From positions 3,536,501 to 3,600,500 of the forward strand of contig NZ_CP038267.1 in the NCBI RefSeq assembly GCF_004564375.1: a stretch of DNA of 64,000 nt, read 5' to 3'. A program made the translations under genes and the position numbers. Source of the DNA: Nocardioides euryhalodurans (GTDB lineage Bacteria > Actinomycetota > Actinomycetes > Propionibacteriales > Nocardioidaceae). Each line of letters starts with the position of its first letter. Position 1 is the first letter of the stretch. Shown one piece after another: positions 8,614 through 17,886 of this stretch. A model generated the notes under the pieces. That model had not been told where the DNA came from and ran no database searches. It was given only the letters and a program-made list of their open reading frames with translations.

Positions 8614-9390
8614 ATGACCACGCCGGGACTCGCCGTGACCGAGGACGACGGGGTGCTCACGATCCGCCTCGACCGCCCGGCCGCCTACAACGCGCTCACG
8701 GACGCCATGACGACGACCACCTCCGAGCTGCTCGAGCGCGCCGGGGCGCGGGACGAGGTACGGGTCGTGGTGCTCACCGGCACCGGCCCGGCGTTCTGCA
8801 CCGGAGCGGACATCGCGGGCGACGACGCGGCCGAGCGCTTCGACGTCCGGGCGCTGGACGCGGCCAACCGCCTGGTCCGCGCGATCCTGCGCTGCGACAA
8901 GCCGGTCGTCGCGGGCGTCAACGGGATCGCGGCCGGCGTCGGCCTGTCCGCCGTCCTCGCCTGCGACCTCGCGATGTGCGCCGAGTCCGCCTCCTTCCTG
9001 CTGGCCTTCTCGCGGGTCGGGCTGATGCCCGACGGCGGGGCGACCGCGACCGTCGCCGCCTCCGTGGGCCGGGCCAGGGCGATGCGGATGGCGCTGCTCG
9101 CCGAGCCGCTCCGCGCGCGCGAGGCGTACGACGTCGGGCTGGTCTCGCACCTCGCCTCCGACGCCGACTACGACCGTGAGCTGGCCGCGCTCGTCGACCG
9201 ACTCCGCCACGGTGCCCCCCTGGCCCAGGCGGCCACCAAGCGCGCCGTCAACGCGGCCGCCCTCGCGCAGCTCGAGCCTGCGCTGGAGCTGGAGCGCACC
9301 TCGCAGACCCTGTTGCTGCGCACGGCCGACGCCGCCGAGGGGATGCGGGCGTTCACCGAGAAGCGGCGCCCGATCTTCACCGGCGACTGA
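8614..9390 (+). CDS. Enoyl-CoA hydratase/isomerase family protein
   Basis: A 258-residue crotonase-fold enzyme acting on acyl-CoA thioesters. The family core is present: RLDRPAAYNALT, the oxyanion segment GTGPAFCTGADI, and GVNGIAAGVGLSAVLACDLAM. At the usual second catalytic glutamate the protein reads GLMPDGGAT, with Asp, as in PaaG-type members. That favours isomerase or ring-opening-type chemistry over plain hydration, but this is inference. It stands alone and converges on the nicotinamidase gene (8 nt between stops). Confidence 0.88.
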   Translation: MTTPGLAVTEDDGVLTIRLDRPAAYNALTDAMTTTTSELLERAGARDEVRVVVLTGTGPAFCTGADIAGDDAAERFDVRALDAANRLVRAILRCDKPVVAGVNGIAAGVGLSAVLACDLAMCAESASFLLAFSRVGLMPDGGATATVAASVGRARAMRMALLAEPLRAREAYDVGLVSHLASDADYDRELAALVDRLRHGAPLAQAATKRAVNAAALAQLEPALELERTSQTLLLRTADAAEGMRAFTEKRRPIFTGD

Positions 9391-9398
9391 GCCCGAGG

Positions 9399-9968
9399 TC
9401 AGACGGTGACGCCGGCGTCGGCCATCTCGCGCAGGGCCGCGGCGGTGGTGTCCTCGGCGACACCCGCGCACAGGTCGGGCAGCAGCCGCGTCGAGAATCC
9501 CTCGCGGACGGCGTCGAGAGCGGTCGCCCTGACGCAGTAGTCGGTCGCGAGGCCGCACACGTCGACCTCGGTGACGTCGTGGCGCCGCAGCCAGTCGGCG
9601 AGGGTGACGCCGCCGGCCCGACCCTCGAAACCGGAGTAGGCGGCCTGGTGCTCACCCTTGAGGAAGATCGCGTCGAAGGGCTGCGGGTCGAGGTTGGGGT
9701 GGAAGGCCTCGCCGTCGGTCCCGACCTCGCAGTGGACCGGCCAGCTGTCGCGGAAGTCCGGGTCGTGCGACCAGTGGTCGCCGGGGTCGACGTGGTGGTC
9801 CTTGGTGGCGACGACGTGGGCGTACGTGGGTGCCTGTGGGCCGCGGGCGTGCCACTGGTGCAGCACCTCGGAGATGTCGGCGGCGACGCGGGCGCCGCCG
9901 GCCACCGGGAGGGACCCGCCCTCACAGAAGTCGTTCTGGACGTCGACGACGATCAGTGCGCGCTTCAT
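9399..9968 (-). CDS. pncA: Nicotinamidase
   Basis: A 189-residue isochorismatase-fold hydrolase that deamidates nicotinamide to nicotinate in NAD salvage. The catalytic triad is visible as Asp9 (VVDVQNDFC), Lys104 (IFLKGEH) and Cys145 (ATDYCVRAT), with metal-ligand residues in TKDHHVDPGDHW. The start ATG overlaps the esterase stop as ATGA. Nicotinate phosphoribosyltransferase, the next enzyme of the salvage route, is encoded at 10755-12050 on the same strand. Confidence 0.93.
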   Translation of the reverse strand: MKRALIVVDVQNDFCEGGSLPVAGGARVAADISEVLHQWHARGPQAPTYAHVVATKDHHVDPGDHWSHDPDFRDSWPVHCEVGTDGEAFHPNLDPQPFDAIFLKGEHQAAYSGFEGRAGGVTLADWLRRHDVTEVDVCGLATDYCVRATALDAVREGFSTRLLPDLCAGVAEDTTAAALREMADAGVTV

Positions 9969-10738
9969 GGCCCGACCTTAGGGCGTGGCAGCCACGCGAT
10001 CACGTCGCGGACGACCCGGTCCCACAGTCCCCACTCGTGGAGCCCAGGCCGGAAGTCGGACGTCACGTCGAGACCGGCGGCCACCGCGTGGTCGACGAAG
10101 CGGCGGTTGGCGTCGTGGAGGACGTCCTCGGTGCCGCAGCCGACCCACAGCGGCGGGGCGGCCGCAGGGTCGAGGGCGTCGACCAGGGAGAAGAGGTCGG
10201 CACCGGCGGGGATGGACCCGGCGAAGACCCGCTCGTGCAGCTCGGCCCGCTCCGGCGCGGTCGCCAGGATGCTGACGTCGACGGCGCCGGAGAGGCTGGC
10301 GGCCGCCGCGAACCGGTCGGGGTGGCGCAGGGCCAGCTTGAGCGCGCCGTACCCACCCATCGAGAGGCCGGCGACGTAGGTGTCCTGCGGCCGCGTCGAC
10401 ACCCGGAACATCTCCGCGACCACGCCGGGCAGCTCCTCGGAGATCCAGGTCCAGTAGCGGTGGCCGCGTGCCTCGTCGGCGTAGAAGCTGCGGCCGGCGG
10501 CCGGCATCACCACGGCCAGCCCGGCCTCCCGGGCGTACCGCTCGATGCTGGTGTAGCGCACCCAGGCGGAGTGGTCGTCGGACAGCCCGTGCAGGAGGTA
10601 GAGCACCGGCCAGCCGTGGGGTGGTGCGGACACGGAGTCGATGCCGATCTGGGCGCGGGTCGCCTGGGGGAGCACGACGGAGAGCGAGGTCCCGACCTCG
10701 AGGGACTCCGAGAACAGGTCGACGGTCAGCAGGGCCAC
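9965..10738 (-). CDS. Esterase D-type alpha/beta hydrolase
   Basis: A 257-residue hydrolase of the putative esterase family (S-formylglutathione hydrolase/tributyrin esterase fold). The nucleophile elbow GLSMGGYGALKL puts Ser126 in place; LLHGLSDDHSAW supplies the oxyanion region, and GTEDVLHD and GLHEWGLWD the acid and histidine. No signal peptide. The start is GTG 10738, with a TAGCGT box 6 nt upstream. It is the first gene of a two-gene unit with pncA. Substrate unknown. Confidence 0.85.
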   Translation of the reverse strand: MALLTVDLFSESLEVGTSLSVVLPQATRAQIGIDSVSAPPHGWPVLYLLHGLSDDHSAWVRYTSIERYAREAGLAVVMPAAGRSFYADEARGHRYWTWISEELPGVVAEMFRVSTRPQDTYVAGLSMGGYGALKLALRHPDRFAAAASLSGAVDVSILATAPERAELHERVFAGSIPAGADLFSLVDALDPAAAPPLWVGCGTEDVLHDANRRFVDHAVAAGLDVTSDFRPGLHEWGLWDRVVRDVIAWLPRPKVGP

Positions 10739-10744
10739 GGTGCG

Positions 10745-10750
10745 ACGCTA
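10745..10750 (-). promoter_or_regulatory. -10 box TAGCGT, leaderless promoter of esterase-pncA
   Basis: TAGCGT on the minus strand ends 6 nt before GTG 10738. Confidence 0.5.
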
Positions 10751-10754
10751 CCGG

Positions 10755-12050
10755 TCAGCCCCCGAGGTGGATCGTCTTGATGACGGGTTCGCCGCGGCTC
10801 ATCATCTGGGCGGCGAGGGGGAGCTCGGCGCGTGAGTCGGCGTGCCGGGCGCGGGCTGCCTCGAGCGGCTCGCGCCCGACCACCTCGCCGTCCTCGACGA
10901 GCGGGACCAGGAGGCTGCGGTCGTCGCCGTCGTCCTCGGGGGCGCTCCCGATGCCGACCACCTCCGCCTCCGCGGTCCCGTGGCGGTCGCGGCGGCGCAG
11001 CGCAAACTTGCGGCCACCGACCGAGGCCTTGTCCTTGCTCTTCTTGGCCACCGACACCATCGCGCCGTCGCCGCCCTCGCGGGCGACCAGCTTGTAGACG
11101 AACCCGCACGTGGGGTGCCCGCTCCCGGTGACCAGCTGGGTCCCGACGCCGTAGGCGTCGACTGGTGCGGAGGCGAGCGAGGCGATGGCGTGCTCGTCGA
11201 GGTCGCTGGTCACCACGATCCGGGTGTCGCGCGCCCCGAGGTCGTCGAGCTGGTCACGGACCTGACGGGCGAGGGCGCCCAGGTCGCCGCTGTCGATCCG
11301 GACCGCCCCGAGCTCCGTCCCCGCGATCTCGACACCGAGCCGGACCGCCTCCGCGATGTCGTAGGTGTCGACCAGCAGCGTGGTCCCGCGGCCGAGGGAG
11401 TCGACCTGCGCCCGGAACGCGTCGGCCTCGGTGTCGTGGAGCAGGGTGAAGGAGTGGGCCGAGGTTCCGGCCGTGGGCACGCCGTGCCGCTGGCGGGCGG
11501 CGAGGTTGGAGGATGACGCGAAGCCGGCGACGTACGCCGCGCGGGCGGAGGCGACCGCCGCCTCCTCGTGCGTACGCCGGGAACCCATCTCGATGCACGG
11601 CCGGTCGCCGGCGGCGAAGGTCATCCGCGACGCGGCCGAGGCGATCGCCGAGTCGTGGTTGTAGATCGAGAGCAGCAGCGTCTCGAGCAGCACCGCCTCC
11701 GCGAAGGTCGACTCGACCACGACCAGGGGGGAGTACGGGAAGTAGGTCTCGCCCTCGGCGTACCCCCAGATGTCACCGGTGAACTCGTAGTCGGCGAGCC
11801 AGGCCAGGGTGGCTTCGTCGACGACCCGACCCTCGTCGAGGACGCCCAGCACCTCGTCGTCGAAACGGAAGGACTCGAAGGCATCGAGGGCGCGGCCCAC
11901 CCCCGCCACGACGCCGTACCGTCGCCCCTCGGGGAGGCGCCGGGGGAAGAGCTCGAAGACCGCGCGGCGTTGCGCGGTCCCGGCTGCGAGAGCGGCCTGC
12001 AGCATGGTGAGCTCGTAGTGGTCGGTGAGGAGCGCCGTCGACGGAGACAC
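10755..12050 (-). CDS. pncB: Nicotinate phosphoribosyltransferase
   Basis: A 431-residue enzyme joining nicotinate and PRPP to form nicotinate mononucleotide in the Preiss-Handler route. Recognisable segments are ALLTDHYELTMLQAAL at the N-terminus, FFP-like PYSPLVVVES, EMGSRRTHEEAAV, GTSAHSFTLLH, VDTYDIAEAV, and RIDSGDLGALARQVRDQLD, the PRPP region. The start is GTG 12050; upstream in-frame codons would run into clpS. Only 25 nt separate it from the divergent clpS start, so both messages are likely leaderless. The same divergent pncB/clpS arrangement occurs in mycobacteria. Confidence 0.93.
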   Translation of the reverse strand: MSPSTALLTDHYELTMLQAALAAGTAQRRAVFELFPRRLPEGRRYGVVAGVGRALDAFESFRFDDEVLGVLDEGRVVDEATLAWLADYEFTGDIWGYAEGETYFPYSPLVVVESTFAEAVLLETLLLSIYNHDSAIASAASRMTFAAGDRPCIEMGSRRTHEEAAVASARAAYVAGFASSSNLAARQRHGVPTAGTSAHSFTLLHDTEADAFRAQVDSLGRGTTLLVDTYDIAEAVRLGVEIAGTELGAVRIDSGDLGALARQVRDQLDDLGARDTRIVVTSDLDEHAIASLASAPVDAYGVGTQLVTGSGHPTCGFVYKLVAREGGDGAMVSVAKKSKDKASVGGRKFALRRRDRHGTAEAEVVGIGSAPEDDGDDRSLLVPLVEDGEVVGREPLEAARARHADSRAELPLAAQMMSRGEPVIKTIHLGG

Positions 12051-12075
12051 GCGCTCACTGTGCCACCATGGCGCT

Positions 12076-12369
12076 GTGTCCGCTCCCAGCCCGGTCGAGG
12101 TCGAGCCGACCCAGACGCCGGACGAGATCACCCTCGTCGCCAAGCCGTGGGCGACCATCGTCTGGAACGACCCGGTCAACCTGATGTCCTACGTCACCTA
12201 CGTCTTCCAGAAGTACTTCGGCTACGACCGCAAGGTGGCCGAGAAGCTGATGATGGAGGTCCACCGGGACGGCAAGTCGGCGGTCAGCCACGGCACCCGC
12301 GAGGAGATGGAGCGCGACGTGCAGGCCATGCACGAGTACGGACTCTGGGCCACCATGGAGAAGCAGTGA
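12076..12369 (+). CDS. clpS: ATP-dependent Clp protease adaptor ClpS
   Basis: A 97-residue adaptor that hands N-degron substrates to ClpC/ClpA-ClpP. The binding-pocket motif PWATIVWNDPVNLMSYVTYVF is followed by VAEKLMMEVHRDGKSAVSHG and REEMERDVQAMHEYGLWATME, all standard. The start is GTG 12076, after a Pro/Thr-rich N-terminal extension of about 20 residues. Its stop overlaps the start of the DUF2017 gene (GTGA at 12366-12369). Confidence 0.94.
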   Translation: MSAPSPVEVEPTQTPDEITLVAKPWATIVWNDPVNLMSYVTYVFQKYFGYDRKVAEKLMMEVHRDGKSAVSHGTREEMERDVQAMHEYGLWATMEKQ

Positions 12370-12950
12370 GCGGCTTCGCGCGCCACCGGCGCAGCGGCCA
12401 CGTGATCGCCACCTTCACCGGTTTCGAGGCCGACCTGCTGCGCTCGCTCGCCTCCCAGCTCGTCGAGCTGCTGCGCAACGAGGCGGCCGTGCCGCGCCAC
12501 GACGTCGACCCGTTCGAGGCGATGCTCGACTTCAGCGGCCCGACCACCGAGCCCGACGACCCGGTGCTGGCCCGGCTCTTCCCCACCGCCTACCACGACG
12601 ACGACGAGGCCGCGGCCGAGTTCCGCCGCTACACCGAGTCCTCCTTGCGCGACGGCAAGGCGGCGGGTGCCGCCAGCGTGATCGACACCCTCGAGGAGGC
12701 CGGACTGCCGACCGAGCTCACCGAGGAGGGGCTGGTGATCGACGTCGAGATCGACCAGCCCACCGCGGAGGCCTGGCTGCGGACCTTCACCGACCTGCGG
12801 CTGGCGCTCGCGACCCGGCTCGGGGTCGAGGAGGACGACGAGGACTACTGGTTCTCGCTTCCCGACGACGACCCGCGCTCACAGGCCTACGACATCTACC
12901 ACTGGCTCGGGCTGCTGCAGGAGACGCTGGTCGACGCGCTCGGCGGCTGA
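12366..12950 (+). CDS. DUF2017 family protein
   Basis: A 194-residue acidic cytosolic protein of the DUF2017 family, always found next to clpS in actinobacteria. It opens with an ATFTGFEADLLRSLASQLVEL helix and has DPVLARLFPTAYHDD, a family hallmark, then a C-terminal helical part ending in YDIYHWLGLLQETLVDAL. The GTG start overlaps the clpS stop. Function is unknown; conserved coupling to clpS suggests a role in regulated proteolysis. It converges on the YhgE gene with 3 nt between stops. Confidence 0.88.
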   Translation: MSGFARHRRSGHVIATFTGFEADLLRSLASQLVELLRNEAAVPRHDVDPFEAMLDFSGPTTEPDDPVLARLFPTAYHDDDEAAAEFRRYTESSLRDGKAAGAASVIDTLEEAGLPTELTEEGLVIDVEIDQPTAEAWLRTFTDLRLALATRLGVEEDDEDYWFSLPDDDPRSQAYDIYHWLGLLQETLVDALGG

Positions 12951-12953
12951 CGC

Positions 12954-15032
12954 TCACGACGGCTGCGGGAGGCCGGCCGGCGGCGCAGCCGGCGCGGCGG
13001 CGGGGAGCATCCGTCGCCGGCGTACGACCAGGAGGGTGCTGGCGAAGGCGGCCAGGCCCCAGAGCGCGATCACCACGACGGCCGTCGTCACGGACCCGAC
13101 CTCGCCGCCGGAGACGAGCCGGCTGGCGCCGTCGACGAACATCGTCAGCGGCATCAGTCCGTGCAGGCTCGGCAACGGGTCGGGGGCGGTCTCCAGCGGG
13201 AGGACGTTGGCGAGGGCCGCCACCTGGACCAGCAGGAAGAGCACGAACAGTGCCACCCCCGCGGCGCCGAGCGCGAGCCGCAACGCGTACGCGACCAGGC
13301 CGAAGCTGACCGCCGCGAGCACCGACAGCAGCGCAACGCCGACGGCCGAGGCGACGCTCACGTCCGTGAGGACGAGGGCCAGCACGACGGCCACGCCCTG
13401 CAGCACGGCGAGGCCGAGCACGGGCAGCACCTGCACGACCGCGATGCGACGCGAGGAGACCGGGGCGAGGGCGAAGTGCCGGCTGGCGGAGACGTCGGCG
13501 CGGGACACGGCGGCCAGGGCTGCCAGCCAGAGGATCACCCCGAGGATCGCGCCGAGCAGCCAGCCGTTGGCGTGCTCGGTGTGCTCCGTGGCGTGGCTCA
13601 GCTGCACCGGCTGGCTCACGGTCGCGGCCAGGGCGTTCTGCTCCCCCTTGGAGTACGTCGGACTCTGCTTCGCGCCCTTGGCCAGGCCGCTGCTGAGCTG
13701 GTGGGCGCCGTCGTCGACCGAGGCCGCGCTGGCGTCCAGGGTCTCGCCGCCCGAGGCCAGCGACTCCGCCGCCGCCGAGGTCGCCGCCGTGCCGTCCGCC
13801 AGCTCTCCCGTCGAGGTGTCGACCTCCGCCGCTGCGGCGGCCAGGTCGCTCGTGCCGGTGGCCAGCCCGGTCGCGCTGCGGGCGAGCCGCCCGCCCGCCC
13901 CGGCGACGGAGCGGGTTCCCGTCGCGAGGGCACGGTCGGCGTCCGCGAGGCCCTGGGCGCCCTCGGCCAGCAGCGACGTCGCCAGGGCGAGCCCGTCGGT
14001 CGCGCGGGTGACGACCCGGCTCCCCAGGTCGACGACGCGCGAGCGCGCGCGTGCCTCGCGGAGCCCGGCGCAGAACTCGACCGAGGCCCCCGCCGACACG
14101 CACTGCCGGGCGAGGTCGCCCAGCTCGGTCGACAGCCGGCCGGTGGCCGTGGTCAGGCGTTCGGCGCCCTCGGCCACCAGCGTCGCGCCGCGGGTGGCGG
14201 TCCGGGACCGCTCGGCGTGCACGGCGGCGCGGGTCGCCAGGCGGTCGGCGTCACCGGCGAGGCCGGCCAGCCCGCGGGCGAGCTCACGGGTGCCCCGGGC
14301 CAGCTCTCCGGCACCCTGCGCGAGGCGGCCGGCTCCGCTGCTGAGCGACGCCGTCCCCTCCTCGAGGGCCGCTGCCCCGGTGGCGACCTCGGCCAGGCTG
14401 GCGGCGAGGCTCTGCGTGCCGTCGTCCAGCTCACTCGCGCCGGCGGCGAGCTGGGCGGTGCCGTCGGCCAGCTCGCCGGCGCTCTCGGCGGCGGTCTCGT
14501 TGGCGTCCGCGAGCTGGTTGAAGCCCCCGTACACCTGCTTGAGGTAGGCCTGCGTCGACTGGTTGCCGAGCGCGTCCGCCGCTGCGGCGACGACCTGCTC
14601 GCTGATGTAGGGGAGCGTCGTGCTGGCGGCAGCGTTGCTCTCGAGCTGCAGCTGGCCGCTCGCCGGCGAGGTGGTCCCGGTGGACAGGATCGCGGCGGAG
14701 AAGTCCGTGGGGATCGTCAGGACGGCGTAGTAGGTCCCGTCGCGCAACCCGTCGCCCGCGTCGTCGGCGTCGGTGAGGGTCCAGTCGAGCTGCTCGTCGT
14801 CGGAGGAGGGGTCGAGCAGTGACGCCGACAGCGCGCGGCCGGCAGCCATCGGCTGAGGGTCGGTCAGGATCGTGTCGGAGTTGACGATCGCGACCGGCAC
14901 CCGGTCGAGCGCCTCGCGTCGGTCGGCCGTCGACCAGACCAGCACCCACGCCGCCAGCAGGGGCAGCACGACGCTGACGGCGATCGTGCCGAGCCATCGT
15001 CGCCGCCCTCCGGCGGTCGTCTCGTCACTCAT
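12954..15032 (-). CDS. YhgE/Pip-type ABC-2-like membrane protein
   Basis: A 692-residue membrane protein of the YhgE/Pip family. One N-terminal membrane segment (about residues 13-33) precedes a large extracytoplasmic domain that includes long runs of ELADGTAQLAAGASEL-like repeats (roughly residues 180-460, predicted coiled coil). Five or six C-terminal membrane helices of ABC-2 type follow, and the tail is Pro/Ala-rich. The ATG at 15032 overlaps the MMPL stop by 8 nt, so the pair is co-translated. Relatives include the ESAT-6-associated YueB/phage receptor and the Pip protein; the export substrate is unknown. Its usual ABC ATPase partner is missing here except for the degenerate domain on the MMPL protein. 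Confidence 0.85.
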   Translation of the reverse strand: MSDETTAGGRRRWLGTIAVSVVLPLLAAWVLVWSTADRREALDRVPVAIVNSDTILTDPQPMAAGRALSASLLDPSSDDEQLDWTLTDADDAGDGLRDGTYYAVLTIPTDFSAAILSTGTTSPASGQLQLESNAAASTTLPYISEQVVAAAADALGNQSTQAYLKQVYGGFNQLADANETAAESAGELADGTAQLAAGASELDDGTQSLAASLAEVATGAAALEEGTASLSSGAGRLAQGAGELARGTRELARGLAGLAGDADRLATRAAVHAERSRTATRGATLVAEGAERLTTATGRLSTELGDLARQCVSAGASVEFCAGLREARARSRVVDLGSRVVTRATDGLALATSLLAEGAQGLADADRALATGTRSVAGAGGRLARSATGLATGTSDLAAAAAEVDTSTGELADGTAATSAAAESLASGGETLDASAASVDDGAHQLSSGLAKGAKQSPTYSKGEQNALAATVSQPVQLSHATEHTEHANGWLLGAILGVILWLAALAAVSRADVSASRHFALAPVSSRRIAVVQVLPVLGLAVLQGVAVVLALVLTDVSVASAVGVALLSVLAAVSFGLVAYALRLALGAAGVALFVLFLLVQVAALANVLPLETAPDPLPSLHGLMPLTMFVDGASRLVSGGEVGSVTTAVVVIALWGLAAFASTLLVVRRRRMLPAAAPAAPPAGLPQPS

Positions 15033-17886
15033 GGGAGACCTGCCTTCCGGTCGGGGTGAGCGCGGTCGGCGTACGGACGCCGTCGTGGTCGTGGGGCTCC
15101 GAGTACTCGTCAGGGGCGGTCCTGAGGAGCACGACGCCGGCGCCGCGGTCGGCGAGGGCGGCCGCCAGTCGATCGGCGCGTCGCCGGTCGTCGGCGAGCA
15201 GCAGGTCGTCGCGCCCGGACAGCACGACCACCTCGACCTGCCGGGCGAGCGCCTGGGCCGCCTGGACGGTCGCCGGCCACAGGACGGCTGAGCCACCGGG
15301 GCCCACGTGGGCGTCGAGCTCGGCCGCGAGCGCCAGCGTGCGGTCGACGTGCTCGCGCTGGACGCTGCGGCGCGAGCTGGCCAGACGGGCGGTGGCGCGG
15401 ATCCGCTCCTCGGTCACCGACGCAGGGTCGGCGCGACCGAGCTCGACCAGCGTCGCCGCTCGGTTGACCTCCTCGCGCTGCTCCGGCAGCAGCCGCCCGC
15501 CGACCACGAGCTCACCGCCGCGCGCGGGGGTGCGCCCCACGAGGACCTGCCCGAGGGTGCGTTCGTCGACCCCGGACGGGACCCGCACCTCCGTGACGGT
15601 CCCCGGCGGGGCGATGACGTCGATGGGTGGTCCGCCCTCGCGGACGACCAGCTGTCGGGCGAGGAGCGAGGTCCGGCCGGTGCCGGCCTCCCACTCCTCG
15701 TAGTCGATCTTGCGATGCAGGGCCGCGCCCTCGACGTCGACCTCGGGCAGCAGCCGGTCCAGCCAGCCGGGAAGCCACCACGCGCGGTGGCCGAGCATCA
15801 CCATGACTGCTGGGACCAACGTCATCCGCACGATGAACGCGTCCACCGCGACCCCCACCGCGAGGCCGAGCGCGATCGGCTTGATGGTGGAGGAGCCGCC
15901 GGGGATGAAGGCGACGAAGACGCTGGTCATGATCAGCGCGGCGGCCGTGACGACGACCGACGAGGCCCTGAAGCCGCGGAGCACTGCCTGCTGCGGATCC
16001 CGGCTCTGGACGTAGTCCTCCCGCATCGCCGAGACGAGGAACATCTCGTAGTCCATCGCCAGGCCGAAGAGCACGCCCATGACGAAGATCGGCAGGAAGC
16101 TGACGATCGGACCCGCCGACTCGCCCATCCACGGGTCGAGCCACCCCCACTGGAAGGCGGCCACGACCGCGCCGAACGCCGCCCCCACCGAGAGCAGGTA
16201 GCCCAGCGTCGCCTTGAGCGGGACGGCGATCGAGCGGAACACGATCATCAGCAGCACGACCGACAGGCCGATCACCAGCGAGGCGAAGGGCAGCAGCGCG
16301 TCGCCGAGCCGCTGGGAGACGTCGATGTTGATGGCCGTCTGGCCGGTCACCAGGATGTCGCTGACGTCGAGCTCCTCCTCCCAGCCGGCACTGCGGTCGC
16401 GCAGGTCCTGGACGAGCTCGCTGGTGGAGGCGGCCGTCTGGCCCTCCGCGGGGATCAGGGCGACCAGGCCGGTGTCGGCCTCCTGGTTGGGCGTGGCCTG
16501 GAGGATCGCGACGACGTCGGGCACGGCGGCGACCTTCGAGGCGAGCTGGTCGACGGTGTCGGAGGGGTCGGAGCTGGTGATGATGTCGGCCGTCACCGAG
16601 AGCGGGGAGTTGTAGCCGACGCCGAACGCCTTCGTGATCTCGTCGTACGTCTCCCGCTGCGGGGTGTCCGTCGGGGCGGTGCTGTTGTCGGGGAGGGCGA
16701 GGCGGAGCTCGCTGGCCGGGGAGGCGGCGAGGGCGAAGAGGGCCAGCACCGCCGCGATGGTGAGCAGCGGGACCTTGGTGGTGGCCCGGACCCAGAGGGT
16801 GCCGAAGCCCGTCCGCGGCGGCCGCGGCTCGGCCGTCCCGCCGGCGTGGCGTCGCGACCGGCGTACCTTGCGCTCCTTGGGCGTGCGCGGCTTCGGGCGG
16901 AGCCGTTCGCCCAGCAGCAGCGCGACCGCCGGGAGCAGCGTCAGGGCCAGGAGCACCGCGATCGACACGGCGGCCGCTGCCGAGAGGCCCATCACGGTGA
17001 GCACCGGGATCCGTGCGACGGACAGCCCGGTGAGGGCGATCACCACGGTCGCGCCGGCGAACACGACCGCGCTGCCGGCCGTCGCGAGCGCCCGCGACAT
17101 CGCCTCGGTGGGCGAGTGGCCCTCCCCGAGGTGGCGCCGGTGCCGCGACAGGATGAAGAGCGCGTAGTCGATCCCGACGGCCAGCCCCAGCATCTCGGCC
17201 AGGGTCGGGGCGCTGCTCGACACGGTCGCGACCGAGGTGATGAGCACGATCGAGCTCATCGTGACGCCGACACCGACCAGCGAGGAGAGGATCGGCATGC
17301 CGGCCGCCAGCAGCGAGCCGAAGGTGACCGCGAGGATCAGGAACGACACGAGCAGGCCCAGCAGCTCGGGTACGCGGCTCGGCTCCGAGGTGTCCTTGAA
17401 CGCGTCCCCGCCGATCCAGGTCTCGAGGTCGCTCGAGGCGCTCGGGGTGGCGGCGTCCGTGACCGCATCGAGGGTCTGGTCCGACGGCGCCGGGGACGTG
17501 AACCGGACCTGGGCGATGGTCGAGCGGCTGTCGTCGGAGACGAGCGGGTAGTCGCCGGTCAGCGGGTTGCTCGTCGCGACGCCGGCGAGCCCGTCGATGT
17601 CGTCGACGATGTCGGCCACGGCGCCCTTGGCGGCCCGGCCGGTGATCGGCCCGGCCGTCGAGGTGATGAGGACCTGGCCGCTCGTTCCGGTCAGCCCGAA
17701 GCGGTCGGCGAGCAGGTCCTGGCCCTGCTGCGACTGGGTGCCGGGGATGACGAAGGAGTCGTCGTAGTGGGTGCCGAGCATGCTGGCGCCGCCGATGAGG
17801 GCGGCGAGGAGCATGCCCCAGACGGCGAGGACGAGGCCACGGCGTCGGGCGATCCGACCTCCGAGGCGGAACAGGAAGATCGACAC
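15025..17886 (-). CDS. MMPL/RND transporter with C-terminal degenerate ABC-ATPase-like domain
   Basis: A 953-residue RND-superfamily exporter. It has an N-terminal membrane segment, an extracytoplasmic loop, then membrane blocks typical of MMPL proteins (LAEMLGLAVGIDYALFILSRHRR and VLFGLAMDYEMFLVSAMRED are the paired GxxxDY/DYE signatures of proton-relay helices). Residues from about 715 to the end are extra. They resemble an ABC nucleotide-binding domain in which the Walker A position reads VPSGVDERT (residues 769-777) where GPSGxGKST is expected, followed by GRTPARGGELVVGGRLLPEQ. The key Lys is Glu, so ATP hydrolysis is unlikely. GTG start at 17886. Lipid or lipopeptide export is the usual role of MMPL proteins; here it is inferred. 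Confidence 0.85.
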   Translation of the reverse strand: MSIFLFRLGGRIARRRGLVLAVWGMLLAALIGGASMLGTHYDDSFVIPGTQSQQGQDLLADRFGLTGTSGQVLITSTAGPITGRAAKGAVADIVDDIDGLAGVATSNPLTGDYPLVSDDSRSTIAQVRFTSPAPSDQTLDAVTDAATPSASSDLETWIGGDAFKDTSEPSRVPELLGLLVSFLILAVTFGSLLAAGMPILSSLVGVGVTMSSIVLITSVATVSSSAPTLAEMLGLAVGIDYALFILSRHRRHLGEGHSPTEAMSRALATAGSAVVFAGATVVIALTGLSVARIPVLTVMGLSAAAAVSIAVLLALTLLPAVALLLGERLRPKPRTPKERKVRRSRRHAGGTAEPRPPRTGFGTLWVRATTKVPLLTIAAVLALFALAASPASELRLALPDNSTAPTDTPQRETYDEITKAFGVGYNSPLSVTADIITSSDPSDTVDQLASKVAAVPDVVAILQATPNQEADTGLVALIPAEGQTAASTSELVQDLRDRSAGWEEELDVSDILVTGQTAINIDVSQRLGDALLPFASLVIGLSVVLLMIVFRSIAVPLKATLGYLLSVGAAFGAVVAAFQWGWLDPWMGESAGPIVSFLPIFVMGVLFGLAMDYEMFLVSAMREDYVQSRDPQQAVLRGFRASSVVVTAAALIMTSVFVAFIPGGSSTIKPIALGLAVGVAVDAFIVRMTLVPAVMVMLGHRAWWLPGWLDRLLPEVDVEGAALHRKIDYEEWEAGTGRTSLLARQLVVREGGPPIDVIAPPGTVTEVRVPSGVDERTLGQVLVGRTPARGGELVVGGRLLPEQREEVNRAATLVELGRADPASVTEERIRATARLASSRRSVQREHVDRTLALAAELDAHVGPGGSAVLWPATVQAAQALARQVEVVVLSGRDDLLLADDRRRADRLAAALADRGAGVVLLRTAPDEYSEPHDHDGVRTPTALTPTGRQVSHE

